A DNA stretch of 64,000 nt from Marinilactibacillus piezotolerans (lineage in GTDB: Bacteria > Bacillota > Bacilli > Lactobacillales > Carnobacteriaceae_A): assembly GCF_900169305.1 (NCBI RefSeq), contig NZ_FWDP01000004.1, positions 558,001-622,000 on the forward strand. Direction: 5' to 3'. A program made the translations under genes and the position numbers. Below the pieces are notes generated by a model. That model was not told where the DNA came from. It was given only the letters and a program-made list of their open reading frames with translations, and did not search any database. Shown here one piece after another: positions 1 to 8,049 of this stretch. Positions within the stretch are counted from its first letter, which is position 1. Each line of letters begins with the position of its first letter.

Positions 1-112
1 TCTGTCCTAGCGGTGAGAAATAACCAGTTTTGAATTGGGAAATGTAATCGTCGACCGACCGCTGCATCTCTTTCATATCTGTCATAGTTGTATGCCTCAC
101 TTCAAATTATGT
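1..112. other. Window edge without a recognisable gene
   Basis: I see no convincing coding region here. The only open frame is a short low-quality plus-strand frame that runs into the 3' end of ypiB. The stretch lies downstream of the ypiB terminator and probably belongs to the intergenic region before the next locus outside the window. Confidence 0.4.
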
Positions 113-163
113 AAAAAAAGCAAGAGTGACAGAGTACATCACGAGTGTTGTACTCTGACTCTC
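113..163 (-). terminator. Rho-independent terminator after ypiB
   Basis: On the minus strand a hairpin with arms AGAGTCAGAGTAC and GTACTCTGTCACTCT (the outer part is interrupted by short mismatches) is followed by TGCTTTTTTT. The 7-bp inner stem AGAGTAC/GTACTCT is perfect. It starts about 30 bp after the ypiB stop codon, so it probably ends the ypiA-ypiB transcript. Confidence 0.75.
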
Positions 164-193
164 CAACTCCAATTATTGTACTTATTATTGTGC

Positions 194-763
194 TTAAGAG
201 TGCGGCAAACCGTCACTCAATTGGTCTTCAAGTGCTTTCAGTTCGTTTGTTAATTCAAAGAAACGGACTTTATTGTCCGCTTCCAAAGCTTCATCAATTT
301 CTCTGGTGACTTCATTCTTTCTTTCCTGAAGTTGGAACTGATCAATCGCCGTGTTCACTTCCTGGCTTAACTCCTGAGAAATAGAATCATTCCAGCTCGC
401 AAATGGATTATCTTCTAAAACAGATACGTATTCTGAAGACATCCAAGCATCAGAAAATATGAGCTCTATATATAAATCAGTATGCCAATTCAGCCGAACC
501 TCATGGAAAGCTTGTTCGGGATTGTCAAAAGCGTGTCCATCTTTATAAAATTTGAACGCTTCAGTATCTGTTCCAACCGCTGACATCCGAATACCTCTTG
601 GAGTTTTCTCTACACTTTCAACAAACTTGGCTTTATTCAAAACAATATCATGATTCAGCAGATAATTTAAAATCCACATGGATTCTCGACGTTTCATCTG
701 GTATCGTTGCAGAAACCATTTCAGAAACTGCTTTTTCTCTTTCAACTGCACTCGATCGTTCAT
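194..763 (-). CDS. ypiB: YpiB family protein (UPF0302)
   Basis: A 189-aa soluble protein of the YpiB/UPF0302 family, conserved in Firmicutes and without an established biochemical role. The family assignment rests on the N-terminal block around KKQFLKWFLQRYQMKRRES (residues 10-28) and the central segment with LNWHTDLYIELIF. The C-terminal third is charged and helical, with a likely coiled coil. A strong GAGGAGG ribosome site precedes the ATG. It lies downstream of a TPR gene, the same pairing as ypiA-ypiB in Bacillus, so the two probably form an operon ending at the terminator at 113-163. The function is unknown; the identification is fairly secure. Confidence 0.85.
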   Translation of the reverse strand: MNDRVQLKEKKQFLKWFLQRYQMKRRESMWILNYLLNHDIVLNKAKFVESVEKTPRGIRMSAVGTDTEAFKFYKDGHAFDNPEQAFHEVRLNWHTDLYIELIFSDAWMSSEYVSVLEDNPFASWNDSISQELSQEVNTAIDQFQLQERKNEVTREIDEALEADNKVRFFELTNELKALEDQLSDGLPHS

Positions 764-830
764 CTGAGATCCCTCCTCAAGTAAAGTCTCCTATAAAATC
801 AAGTACCCCTCTATATGATTATAACAAAAA

Positions 831-2096
831 TCACTCGAAATCTAAGTCTTCATTGTTTAAAATTTCTTGAATTTCCAAATCATCGTTTCGAATCTCAAGA
901 TATTGTCTGCCGATTTGTCTTGAAGCTTCTAACTGACCTTCTTCTCTTAAAAAGAAAAAATACTGTTTCAAGAACTCTGGATTAGTGTCAAAATACGGAT
1001 AAGCTTTTTGATAAGCTTTACCAGCTGCATCAAATTCTTCTAATTCGTTTTGAGCAATGGCCAGATTCCAGTAAAATTGAGGATCTGCATCCAATTCTGT
1101 TAATGCTTGCTGTATCCAATCAACCGTTTCTTCATAGCGTTCTTGATACAACAAGAAGTTTGTATACTGCAATGATATGGTTTCATTCTCCGGATCCAAT
1201 GCTAACGCGCTTTGGTAATACGATTCAGCTTTGTCTTCCTGTTCTCTTTTGATTTCTACTTCTGCTCCAATCAGATAAAGCTGATAATTGGTCTTATCCT
1301 GAAGCAGTCCTTCTTCCACAACTTCTGCTGCTTTTTCCAATTGATTTTCTTCGTCCAGTCCTTTAGCAAGGTATGGATAAACCGAAGTATACGAATGGTC
1401 CATTTCTTTTACTTTAAAGAAGCTTTCATTTGACCGCTGAAACTCTTTTTTCTGAAAGTAAGTGAATCCCAATTGGAATAATGTATCGACCTGATCGTCC
1501 ACTTCTACCGCTTCTTCTAAATAGCCAATTGCATTTTCCCAGTCACCGAGGGCACTATAAGCACTGCCTAGTCGAGTGACTAAGTGGATACCTGCCATTG
1601 TTTCTTCGCCATTCGTAAGCAGCTCCTCGTATTCACGTATCGCTTGAGCATACTTCCCCATTGTAAAGTGTAATTCAGCTAAGGCAAATAATATGACTGG
1701 TTCCTTTTCTAATATTGATTGTGCTTCTAACAACTTCTGTTCTGAGACTTCCGGCAGGTCCAGCGTTTGATAATAATCAGCTGACACCAGCAGTGCCTGC
1801 GGATATACAGGACTATCTTTCTGGATGGCTTGCAGCCAGTCGATTGCTTCAAGCTCATTCCCTTCTTCTATTGCGATTTCCGCCATATTCACTCTTATCT
1901 CGTCGTCATCCGTCTGACTTAATAAATAAGTTAATACTTTTTTGGTCTCTTCATGAAACCCTAACTGGTAAAGCGTGTCGCTTAATTGATAAAGATCGTC
2001 CAATGAATCATTTTCAATGGATGCACTCAAATAGTGCTCCGCCTCTGTTAGCTGTTCATTTTGCAGAGCATCGATCATTTTTTGAGCATAAGACAT
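831..2096 (-). CDS. ypiA: TPR-repeat protein, YpiA-like
   Basis: A 421-aa soluble protein made almost entirely of tetratricopeptide repeats. Successive 34-residue helical hairpins with the usual A/G/Y/P spacing can be read from about residue 20 to 410, for example LGSAYSALGDWENAIGYLEE and LFQLGFTYFQKKEFQRSNES. TPR arrays are protein-interaction scaffolds; no catalytic motif is visible. The start codon is preceded by AGGAGG. Its position directly upstream of ypiB matches the Bacillus ypiA-ypiB arrangement. It starts about 120 bp after the pilus operon terminator, so it is probably transcribed separately. The partner proteins cannot be told from sequence. Confidence 0.85.
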   Translation of the reverse strand: MSYAQKMIDALQNEQLTEAEHYLSASIENDSLDDLYQLSDTLYQLGFHEETKKVLTYLLSQTDDDEIRVNMAEIAIEEGNELEAIDWLQAIQKDSPVYPQALLVSADYYQTLDLPEVSEQKLLEAQSILEKEPVILFALAELHFTMGKYAQAIREYEELLTNGEETMAGIHLVTRLGSAYSALGDWENAIGYLEEAVEVDDQVDTLFQLGFTYFQKKEFQRSNESFFKVKEMDHSYTSVYPYLAKGLDEENQLEKAAEVVEEGLLQDKTNYQLYLIGAEVEIKREQEDKAESYYQSALALDPENETISLQYTNFLLYQERYEETVDWIQQALTELDADPQFYWNLAIAQNELEEFDAAGKAYQKAYPYFDTNPEFLKQYFFFLREEGQLEASRQIGRQYLEIRNDDLEIQEILNNEDLDFE

Positions 2097-2218
2097 TTAC
2101 GCTCCTCCTCGTCTAGATCCGTTCTTCAATATATTGTGCTTTCGGATTAAATACTCACACATCTTATCACATTAGGACTGGTTCGTCATGCATGCTTTTT
2201 ATTTTTAATCTTTTCAGA

Positions 2219-2244
2219 GAAAAAGCGCCTTTAAAAAGACGCTT
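2219..2244 (-). terminator. Terminator of the type IV pilus operon
   Basis: On the minus strand AGCGTC, a short T/A-rich loop and GGCGCT form a 6-bp stem (one G-U pair) followed by TTTTT. It begins a few bases after the pilO-like stop codon and separates the pilus operon from ypiA. Confidence 0.65.
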
Positions 2245-2250
2245 AACCGG

Positions 2251-2835
2251 CTATTCTGAATCTTCTGTTTGATTGACCACTTCTGTCTCTAAACCATTTG
2301 ATTGATGATACGTTTGAATTGTTAATGCAGCTTTAAAGGCCATAGACTGACCCGCTTCATAAAAAACAGATTGAATATCTGTTAGTTGCTGCAGCGCGTA
2401 TAAGTCTGTAATCAACTGGTTCAATTGAGCAACTTCATTATATTCAAGTTCCAACTGATACGTTGCAATAGCTGTATTTTCAATTGACTCAACAGTATTA
2501 CTCGACACCGCTTCTGTATTTGTCAGTAATACGATTTCCATCTGATGTTGATCAGCGAGTTCTTTTAACTTTGCCATCCATGCACTTGGATCACTGGATA
2601 CTGGAATTGTCTCATGAAGTACTTCTAAATTTGTTTCTAATGATTGCTGAGAAGCTTCCATACCTTCGATCTTTTCAAGCAGTTCCTGCTGATCAGACAA
2701 AATTCTAGACGAGCCCGCTTCAGCTTCCTGCGCAGGAGAAATCATAAGCTGCTGAGCGTAATAGAAACCGCCGAGCAGGACAGCGAGCGCCAGAATCAAA
2801 ATCAGAATGGATTCTCTCGTCCACTTAAAGTTCAT
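2251..2835 (-). CDS. pilO: PilO-like type IV pilus inner-membrane assembly protein
   Basis: A 194-aa bitopic membrane protein. A short basic N-terminus is followed by one membrane helix (about residues 9-28, ILILILALAVLLGGFYY), then a coiled coil (about 40-75) and a ferredoxin-like C-terminal half. This is the architecture of PilO/GspM proteins, which dimerise with PilN to link the PilM ring to the pilus machine. Sequence similarity alone is weak, as usual for PilO. The call rests on architecture and its place after pilM-pilN as last gene of the operon. It overlaps pilN by 11 bp, which suggests translational coupling. Confidence 0.75.
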   Translation of the reverse strand: MNFKWTRESILILILALAVLLGGFYYAQQLMISPAQEAEAGSSRILSDQQELLEKIEGMEASQQSLETNLEVLHETIPVSSDPSAWMAKLKELADQHQMEIVLLTNTEAVSSNTVESIENTAIATYQLELEYNEVAQLNQLITDLYALQQLTDIQSVFYEAGQSMAFKAALTIQTYHQSNGLETEVVNQTEDSE

Positions 2836-3373
2836 TTGATTCTTCCTCTCTTAAAGCTGCTTCGCTTAACCGAATGCTGATCTCTGATAGATAAACATCG
2901 CCAGCTTCTGTCGGCTTTGTCAGTGACATTAATCTAGCTGAAGAAACGTAATCGATTCCGTTCAAGGCTTCAATCAGTTCAGTGATTTCATTATAAGACA
3001 AGTTTTGCAGCGCGATAATCAGCTCAAATTCACTAGTAAAGTTAAACGCTGTTATGTGTTCGGAGCTATCTGGCAAATACCTATGGATATCTTCAATAAG
3101 ATAAGGTATGCTATGTCGATTCTCCTGTATTTGCTGCTGGATCAACTCTGCCTCAGTAATTTGAGTTTGAAGCAATTCTAATTGCCTTGCTTCCTGTACT
3201 TCTGACAGTTGGCTTTCAATCTGCTGCATATTGCTTTGATCTTTTAAAGCATAATACTGATTGGCACCAAACAGATAGACCAGCAGAATGACTGAAAAGA
3301 CAACAAATCCAGTTAGTATGACGTACGGCAGTTGATTAACCTGCTTTTTTTCAAAAAAGTTAATATTAATCAT
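2825..3373 (-). CDS. pilN: PilN-like type IV pilus assembly protein
   Basis: I place the start at the ATG at 3373, giving 182 aa beginning MININFFEKK. That N-terminus resembles the short cytoplasmic INLL-type motif with which PilN grips the PilM cleft. One membrane helix follows (about residues 17-38), then a coiled coil (about 45-80) and a ferredoxin-like domain. The longer frame reaching 3493 would lie inside pilM. The ATG overlaps the pilM stop by 8 bp and has an AGGAGG about 12 bases upstream. PilN partners PilM in the cytoplasm and PilO across the membrane. Confidence 0.78.
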   Translation of the reverse strand: MININFFEKKQVNQLPYVILTGFVVFSVILLVYLFGANQYYALKDQSNMQQIESQLSEVQEARQLELLQTQITEAELIQQQIQENRHSIPYLIEDIHRYLPDSSEHITAFNFTSEFELIIALQNLSYNEITELIEALNGIDYVSSARLMSLTKPTEAGDVYLSEISIRLSEAALREEESNEL

Positions 3374-4406
3374 GAACTGTACTTGCCTCCTCCACTGGCT
3401 GCTTTTCTGCTTTAACAGATTGCTGTTTGCGTTTTGAGATCTTTTTTGGCTTTGCTTTTGGCTCTTTTGATTGCAAACCGTATAGAGGTGCAAAAGTTTG
3501 AGCTGTCTGTTCCGGCAAAATTAATTGAACAATTGCCAGATCAATTCTCTCCGCTAGTTTTTGATAGAGAGTTTCTAAGTCTGGATAACTTCCGGATAAC
3601 AAGATCTGAGTAACCATGGTCTCGCCATTCATAACGGAGTATTTATAAAAGTCTAAAAATCGTTCAATTGCGTTGATCTGGTCTTCCAGCACTATAGACA
3701 ATTCTTGTTCTGTTCCTGTCCACTTCCACTGCCCAGCTTTACTCTGTTCCCAGCTTTGAGCTACTCTTGGGAAATTTGTGTGCCGATTAAATTGAGGGAC
3801 ATCCTTATGAAAAACAGTCATTGAGCTATCAAAAGGATGCCACTGAATCATCAGTGTATGCTTATCAGGAGAAAGATATTCAGCCTGCAAAGTCTTAAAT
3901 GTACGATATACACTCAAGTAGGAAAAATCAGCCACTACCGGCTGCAATTGAGCATCTTCTAAAAGCTTTTGAAAAGCTGCGATCTGATCCTTAGGATAAG
4001 CCGTCAGTAAAATCGTCTGGTGCTCCTCTGAGCGATCAATTACTTGAAAATCCACTTTAGGAGAATCGAAAGGAAGACGAATCGATCCATTGATATGGAG
4101 ATCCAAATAAGCTTTTATCTCTGTTTCATCCAGTTGAATCGGAATTTTTTCTTTTCTGATCATCGTAAAGTAATCTGGTAAGATAAAATAAGTTTTAGCT
4201 TTTTTCAGTTTTTTCTCCTGAATCAAAAGCTCCAAACGCTTTTGAACCAGCGTTTCATTCGTCAATCTGCCTTCGATCAGTACAGGAAGATCTAAAACGA
4301 GCTGTTCTTGTTCCAACACTTGATTTTTCTGTCTATCATAAATCATATAGAGTATGCTGTTGTCTCTGAATTGTATAAAAAGCTCTGGTTTAGTATTGAA
4401 TAACAT
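3366..4406 (-). CDS. pilM: PilM-like actin-fold pilus assembly protein
   Basis: A 346-aa cytoplasmic protein without membrane segments. It fits the actin-like PilM/GspL-cytoplasmic fold: an N-terminal phosphate-loop-like strand pair (FIQFRDNSILYMIY), a central segment LPDYFTMIRKEKIPI typical of the PilM family, and a C-terminal globular half. The last 35 residues are a lysine-rich tail (KEPKAKPKKISKRKQQ), unusual for PilM and possibly disordered. PilM forms a cytoplasmic ring that binds the PilN N-terminus and contacts PilB/PilT. It follows pilD by 27 bp and overlaps pilN. The family is divergent, so part of the evidence is synteny. Confidence 0.75.
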   Translation of the reverse strand: MLFNTKPELFIQFRDNSILYMIYDRQKNQVLEQEQLVLDLPVLIEGRLTNETLVQKRLELLIQEKKLKKAKTYFILPDYFTMIRKEKIPIQLDETEIKAYLDLHINGSIRLPFDSPKVDFQVIDRSEEHQTILLTAYPKDQIAAFQKLLEDAQLQPVVADFSYLSVYRTFKTLQAEYLSPDKHTLMIQWHPFDSSMTVFHKDVPQFNRHTNFPRVAQSWEQSKAGQWKWTGTEQELSIVLEDQINAIERFLDFYKYSVMNGETMVTQILLSGSYPDLETLYQKLAERIDLAIVQLILPEQTAQTFAPLYGLQSKEPKAKPKKISKRKQQSVKAEKQPVEEASTVHD

Positions 4407-4433
4407 GATTTTCCTCCATTTAGTGAACGAACC

Positions 4434-5189
4434 TTAACGATAAAACGACCAGTACCACTCAAGAATCGATGGACCGAAAAATAAAACAGTCAGCGCGGCA
4501 GCCCCAATATAAGGACCGAATGGGACCTTTGTTTTACGAGTCACTTTTCCTCCGGCCAATAATAAGCCATTGATCAATGCACCGTAAATCGTTGATAAGA
4601 AAAACAACAAGAAAAAAAGCGGCCACCCGAATAGAAAGCCAAAAAGCATAAAGTATTTTAAATCCCCCATGCCCATTCCGCCTTTTGTTCCAAAGATAAT
4701 AACAGCTAGCAGAAGAAAAGCCAGTCCAGCTCCAATTAAAGAAGAAAGCCAGTCAGTACCTGGAATGAAACATTTCAATATGAATAAGATGGGTAAAAAA
4801 ATCAGTAACAGTTTATTTGGAATCTTTTGATACGCTATGTCTGAAACGGTTATGATCATAATCATGGAAACCACCACTAAACTGAAAGCCGTTTGAATCG
4901 TCAACCCGAATATCATATAAGAGACGACGAATAATATACCAGTAAGCAGTTCGATCATTGGGTAGATAAAAGAAATAGACTCTCCGCACCCTCTGCACTT
5001 TCCTTTTTGAGCTGCAAAAGAATAAACCGGAATCAATTCTTTCCAACTCAAGGTACGCTGACAAGTATAGCAGTAAGACTGCTTCTCCTTTAAAAATGTA
5101 CCGTTCGGAACTCTTAGCCCGACAACATTATAAAAAGACCCTAAAACGATTCCGTATATAAAAAAGATGACCCCAATAAACCATTCCAT
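4434..5189 (-). CDS. pilD: Prepilin peptidase / N-methyltransferase (PilD-type)
   Basis: A 251-aa polytopic aspartic protease that cleaves prepilin leaders after the conserved glycine and methylates the new N-terminus. Two zinc-binding cysteine pairs are present (C40/C43 and C65/C68). The two catalytic aspartates are D117 in TVSDIAYQKIPN and D176 in the GxGD motif GMGMGDLKYF. About seven hydrophobic helices follow the cysteine loop. All key residues are intact, so it should process the four prepilins of this operon. It lies between the major pilin and pilM; a 9-bp hairpin (5208-5230) precedes its ribosome site. Confidence 0.95.
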   Translation of the reverse strand: MEWFIGVIFFIYGIVLGSFYNVVGLRVPNGTFLKEKQSYCYTCQRTLSWKELIPVYSFAAQKGKCRGCGESISFIYPMIELLTGILFVVSYMIFGLTIQTAFSLVVVSMIMIITVSDIAYQKIPNKLLLIFLPILFILKCFIPGTDWLSSLIGAGLAFLLLAVIIFGTKGGMGMGDLKYFMLFGFLFGWPLFFLLFFLSTIYGALINGLLLAGGKVTRKTKVPFGPYIGAAALTVLFFGPSILEWYWSFYR

Positions 5190-5207
5190 TTTATTTCTCC
5201 TATGTAG

Positions 5208-5230
5208 AGAAAGGTCAGATAGACCTTTCT
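5208..5230 (-). other. Intercistronic hairpin between major pilin and pilD
   Basis: A perfect 9-bp stem, AGAAAGGTC with GACCTTTCT around a 5-base loop, lies between the pilin stop and the pilD ribosome site. There is no downstream T-run on the minus strand, so it is not a classical terminator. It may stabilise or mark the 3' end of an abundant pilin mRNA, or partly attenuate downstream transcription. Confidence 0.5.
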
Positions 5231-5303
5231 TAAAATTTCATAATTAGTTTTAACTATATTTCAATTATTTCCACTTAATATTATCTCTCGGTATAAAGTA
5301 GTG

Positions 5304-5657
5304 TTATTTTATATCGTAATTAATTTCACCTGTAGTAGCATCTTTTAAAACTTCTACTTTTTGATCTTTTTTAATTTTAGAATCGTCTGACAACCCTTCT
5401 AAGTAACCATCTTTAATCAAATCAGAAATTAAAACACCGCCTTCAGGAATATCTTTTTCTACATCATAAAGTCTTGCTGCATCAATAACTAATTGTTCTT
5501 CTGAAGATTCAGCACTTTTTTTAGCAGTATCCATAATGTTTCCAATTGCAGGAACGGCAATAGCCACAATAATCGCTAAGATTGCCAATACCGCAAGCAA
5601 CTCAACTAAGGTAAATCCGTTTTCTTTTTTCATCATTTTTTTGATTTGGTTTCTCAT
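5304..5657 (-). CDS. pilA: Type IV major pilin (PilA/ComGC-like prepilin)
   Basis: I choose the ATG at 5657 because it has AGGAGG nine bases upstream; the open frame reaches 5702 without a ribosome site there. The 117-aa product has a basic leader ending KKENG (G14), then FTLVELLAVLAILAIIVAI, a textbook class III signal with E at mature position 5. Cleavage leaves about 103 residues: the N-terminal alpha helix and a small polar head without cysteines. It is the only prepilin in the operon with this compact form and has its own flanking hairpins, so it is probably the major subunit. A ComGC-like competence pilin is the alternative, but PilT and PilMNO argue for a retractable type IV pilus. Confidence 0.85.
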   Translation of the reverse strand: MRNQIKKMMKKENGFTLVELLAVLAILAIIVAIAVPAIGNIMDTAKKSAESSEEQLVIDAARLYDVEKDIPEGGVLISDLIKDGYLEGLSDDSKIKKDQKVEVLKDATTGEINYDIK

Positions 5658-5694
5658 GTTTTTCTTCCTCCTAGTATAATAGCTGTTTCGTTTT

Positions 5695-5712
5695 ATATGC
5701 ACGATTGCATAT
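5695..5712 (-). other. Hairpin upstream of the major pilin gene
   Basis: ATATGCA and TGCATAT form a 7-bp perfect stem with a 4-base loop, about 40 bp upstream of the pilin start codon, within a 114-bp gap that is long for this operon. With the hairpin at 5208-5230 it flanks the pilin cistron. I see no convincing separate promoter in the gap. Confidence 0.4.
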
Positions 5713-5771
5713 GAACTTTGGTATTGCCTCTGATAATCCTTATACTTATTCCCCCTTTCAAGAAATTGATC

Positions 5772-6974
5772 CTAAAATGTCTCAAAAAGCGAGAACATTG
5801 GGATGATGATGGAAAGAACGATGGCTCCAACAATTGCTGCCAAGAATACGATCAAAATCGGTTCGATCAGTGACTGCAGTTTGTCGGAAGCCTCTTCAAG
5901 TTCTTGGTCATAAACTTCTGCGACTTTATGCAGCATTTCATCCAAAGCCCCACTCGATTCGCCTACATTGATCATTTGTGTAATCAGATCTGGAAACATC
6001 CAGTGATTTTTCATTGGTGCTGCTAGAGACTCACCTCGTTCTAGAGATTGTTTGCTTTCTTGAAGCACCTTTTTTACGACTCGATTGTTCATTACGTTCG
6101 TTGTGATGTCGACCGCTTGCAGGATAGGGACTGAACTATTCAAAAGCGAGCTTAATGTCTGTGTCATCCTGGCTAGAATCGATTTCTGGATAAACATACC
6201 AACTACTGGAATTCTCAGCAGCACTCCATCGATTAGAAAGGAAGTCTGCTCTCGTTTCCTAAGTTCTTTGAACAGATAGTAAAGTAAGAATACAGCGATC
6301 AGAATCATCCACCAGAATTGCTGAACGACTTGGCTGAGATTTAACACCATTTGAGTGTAAGCAGGCAGTTCTTCGCCAAAACTGGTAAACATGTCTGCGA
6401 AAATCGGGACAATGAAGACCAGCAAAAAAACCGTTATTAGTATGGCCATGGTTCCTACAACAGCCGGATAAGTCAAAGCAGTAGACACTTTTTGTTTTAA
6501 GCGATGCTGTTTCTCATAATAATTCGCCATATTTTTCAACACATCATCCAGACGGCCACTAGCTTCTCCTGACTTGATCATGTTAATTAATAATTCCGGG
6601 AAAATAGCCGGATATTTAGACATAGCATCTGAAAGTGCAATTCCTTCTCTTACTTGCAATGCAATCGTCTCCAAAGCATCTTTGAGATACTTATTATCCA
6701 GCTGGTTGGACAAAATTTCTAATGCATCGAGTAACAAGATCCCTGACTCGATCAAAGTAGAGAATTGGCGCAGAAACAAAACAAAATCTTTTGATTTTAC
6801 TGGTTTTCCTATATAAATATCTTTATATAGAGCGGTATTCAAGGTGTTTAGCTGAAAAACGATCAAACTCAGCTGCTCTAATTCTAAGACAGCTTCTCTT
6901 TCATTGGGACTTTCGATTTTACCCTTTACGATTTTGCCTTCCGTATTTCTAGCCTTGTAGGCATACATTGTCAT
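5772..6974 (-). CDS. pilC: Type IV pilus platform protein PilC (GspF family)
   Basis: A 400-aa inner-membrane platform protein, the usual length of PilC/GspF. The N-terminus MYAYKARNTEGKIVKGKIES is the family hallmark. Two repeated T2SSF domains follow (about residues 65-190 and 270-390), each with motifs such as FLRQFSTLIESGI and MTQTLSSLLNSSV. Three membrane helices lie near residues 167-190, 218-236 and 372-394. PilC sits at the base of the pilus and transmits the motion of the PilB and PilT motors to the pilin pool. It follows pilT by 23 bp in the operon. Confidence 0.93.
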   Translation of the reverse strand: MTMYAYKARNTEGKIVKGKIESPNEREAVLELEQLSLIVFQLNTLNTALYKDIYIGKPVKSKDFVLFLRQFSTLIESGILLLDALEILSNQLDNKYLKDALETIALQVREGIALSDAMSKYPAIFPELLINMIKSGEASGRLDDVLKNMANYYEKQHRLKQKVSTALTYPAVVGTMAILITVFLLVFIVPIFADMFTSFGEELPAYTQMVLNLSQVVQQFWWMILIAVFLLYYLFKELRKREQTSFLIDGVLLRIPVVGMFIQKSILARMTQTLSSLLNSSVPILQAVDITTNVMNNRVVKKVLQESKQSLERGESLAAPMKNHWMFPDLITQMINVGESSGALDEMLHKVAEVYDQELEEASDKLQSLIEPILIVFLAAIVGAIVLSIIIPMFSLFETF

Positions 6975-6997
6975 AGCTTGAAGTCACCTGCTTTCCC

Positions 6998-8041
6998 TTA
7001 GACAGTCGTGTACGGAATCAATTCAACAGCATTGATGATGCCGTCTTGAGCTTTTTGTTTCATATCCATTTCCATCGTGTGCATGCCCTGATCTCTGGAA
7101 GTCTGCAGTGTATTTGGGATTTGATGCATTTTTTCACTGCGGATCAAGTTTTTAATTGCTGCATTATTGATCAGCATTTCTGTACAAGCGACACGTCCTG
7201 TTCCTTTTGCTTTAGGGAACAGTCTCTGCGACAGAATGCCCACTAAAATATTGGCCAGCAACGTTCTGGTTTGATCTCTTTGATGCGAAGGAAACACATC
7301 GATAATTCGGTCAATCGTACTAGCCGCATCTTGCGTATGCAAGGTTCCTAACACTAAGTGCCCAGTCTCAGCTGCAGTGATCGCTGTAGAGATCGTTTCT
7401 AGATCTCTTAGTTCTCCCACTAAAATGACATCAGGATCTTGTCTTAAGCTGGCTCTCAATCCATCTTTAAACGAGAGTGTATCGAATCCGATTTCTCTTT
7501 GGACAATGATCGACTGATTATGCGAATGCAGGTATTCGATTGGATCCTCAAGTGTAATAATATGCCGATTCATATTCTGATTCATGTAATCAATCATAGC
7601 AGCTAGCGAGGTGCTCTTACCGCTTCCTGTCGGTCCTGTGACCAAAATCAGTCCATGAGGATTTTTTGCAATATCCTTTAAAATATTCGGCAGCTCCAGA
7701 TCATCTAAAGAAGGAATATTTTTCGAGATTATTCTGAAGGCAATGGATAAAGCATTTCTCTGGTAAAAAACGTTGACTCGGAATCGGGAAATGCCATTGA
7801 CTCCATATGATAAATCCACTTCTCTTTTTCGTTCTAGTTCTTCCCATAACGGTTCAGATAAAATCGATTGTACAATTTCTCTTAATTCGTCCGGCATCAG
7901 TACTTTCTCTGTTTTTTGCGGAATCAGTTTCCCGTCAATTCTAAAAACGGGTTCTGATCCAGCGGTCAGATGAATGTCGGATGCCTCTTTGTAATAAGCA
8001 GACGTTAATAATGCATGTAAATTTTCCACAGTATCCCTCAT
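6998..8041 (-). CDS. pilT: Type IV pilus retraction ATPase PilT
   Basis: A 347-aa hexameric secretion-type ATPase. Walker A GPTGSGKST is at residues 136-144, followed by the Asp box (LEDPIEYLH), Walker B (DVILVGELRD) and His box (GHLVLGTLHTQDA). The C-terminal AIKNLIRSEK corresponds to the PilT AIRNLIRE retraction motif. It lacks the long N-terminal domain and zinc cysteines of PilB, which separates it from the extension ATPase next door. PilT powers pilus retraction and hence twitching or DNA pulling; competence pili of Firmicutes usually lack it. Its presence therefore points to true retractable type IV pili. Confidence 0.94.
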   Translation of the reverse strand: MRDTVENLHALLTSAYYKEASDIHLTAGSEPVFRIDGKLIPQKTEKVLMPDELREIVQSILSEPLWEELERKREVDLSYGVNGISRFRVNVFYQRNALSIAFRIISKNIPSLDDLELPNILKDIAKNPHGLILVTGPTGSGKSTSLAAMIDYMNQNMNRHIITLEDPIEYLHSHNQSIIVQREIGFDTLSFKDGLRASLRQDPDVILVGELRDLETISTAITAAETGHLVLGTLHTQDAASTIDRIIDVFPSHQRDQTRTLLANILVGILSQRLFPKAKGTGRVACTEMLINNAAIKNLIRSEKMHQIPNTLQTSRDQGMHTMEMDMKQKAQDGIINAVELIPYTTV

Positions 8042-8049
8042 GTTCTCAA

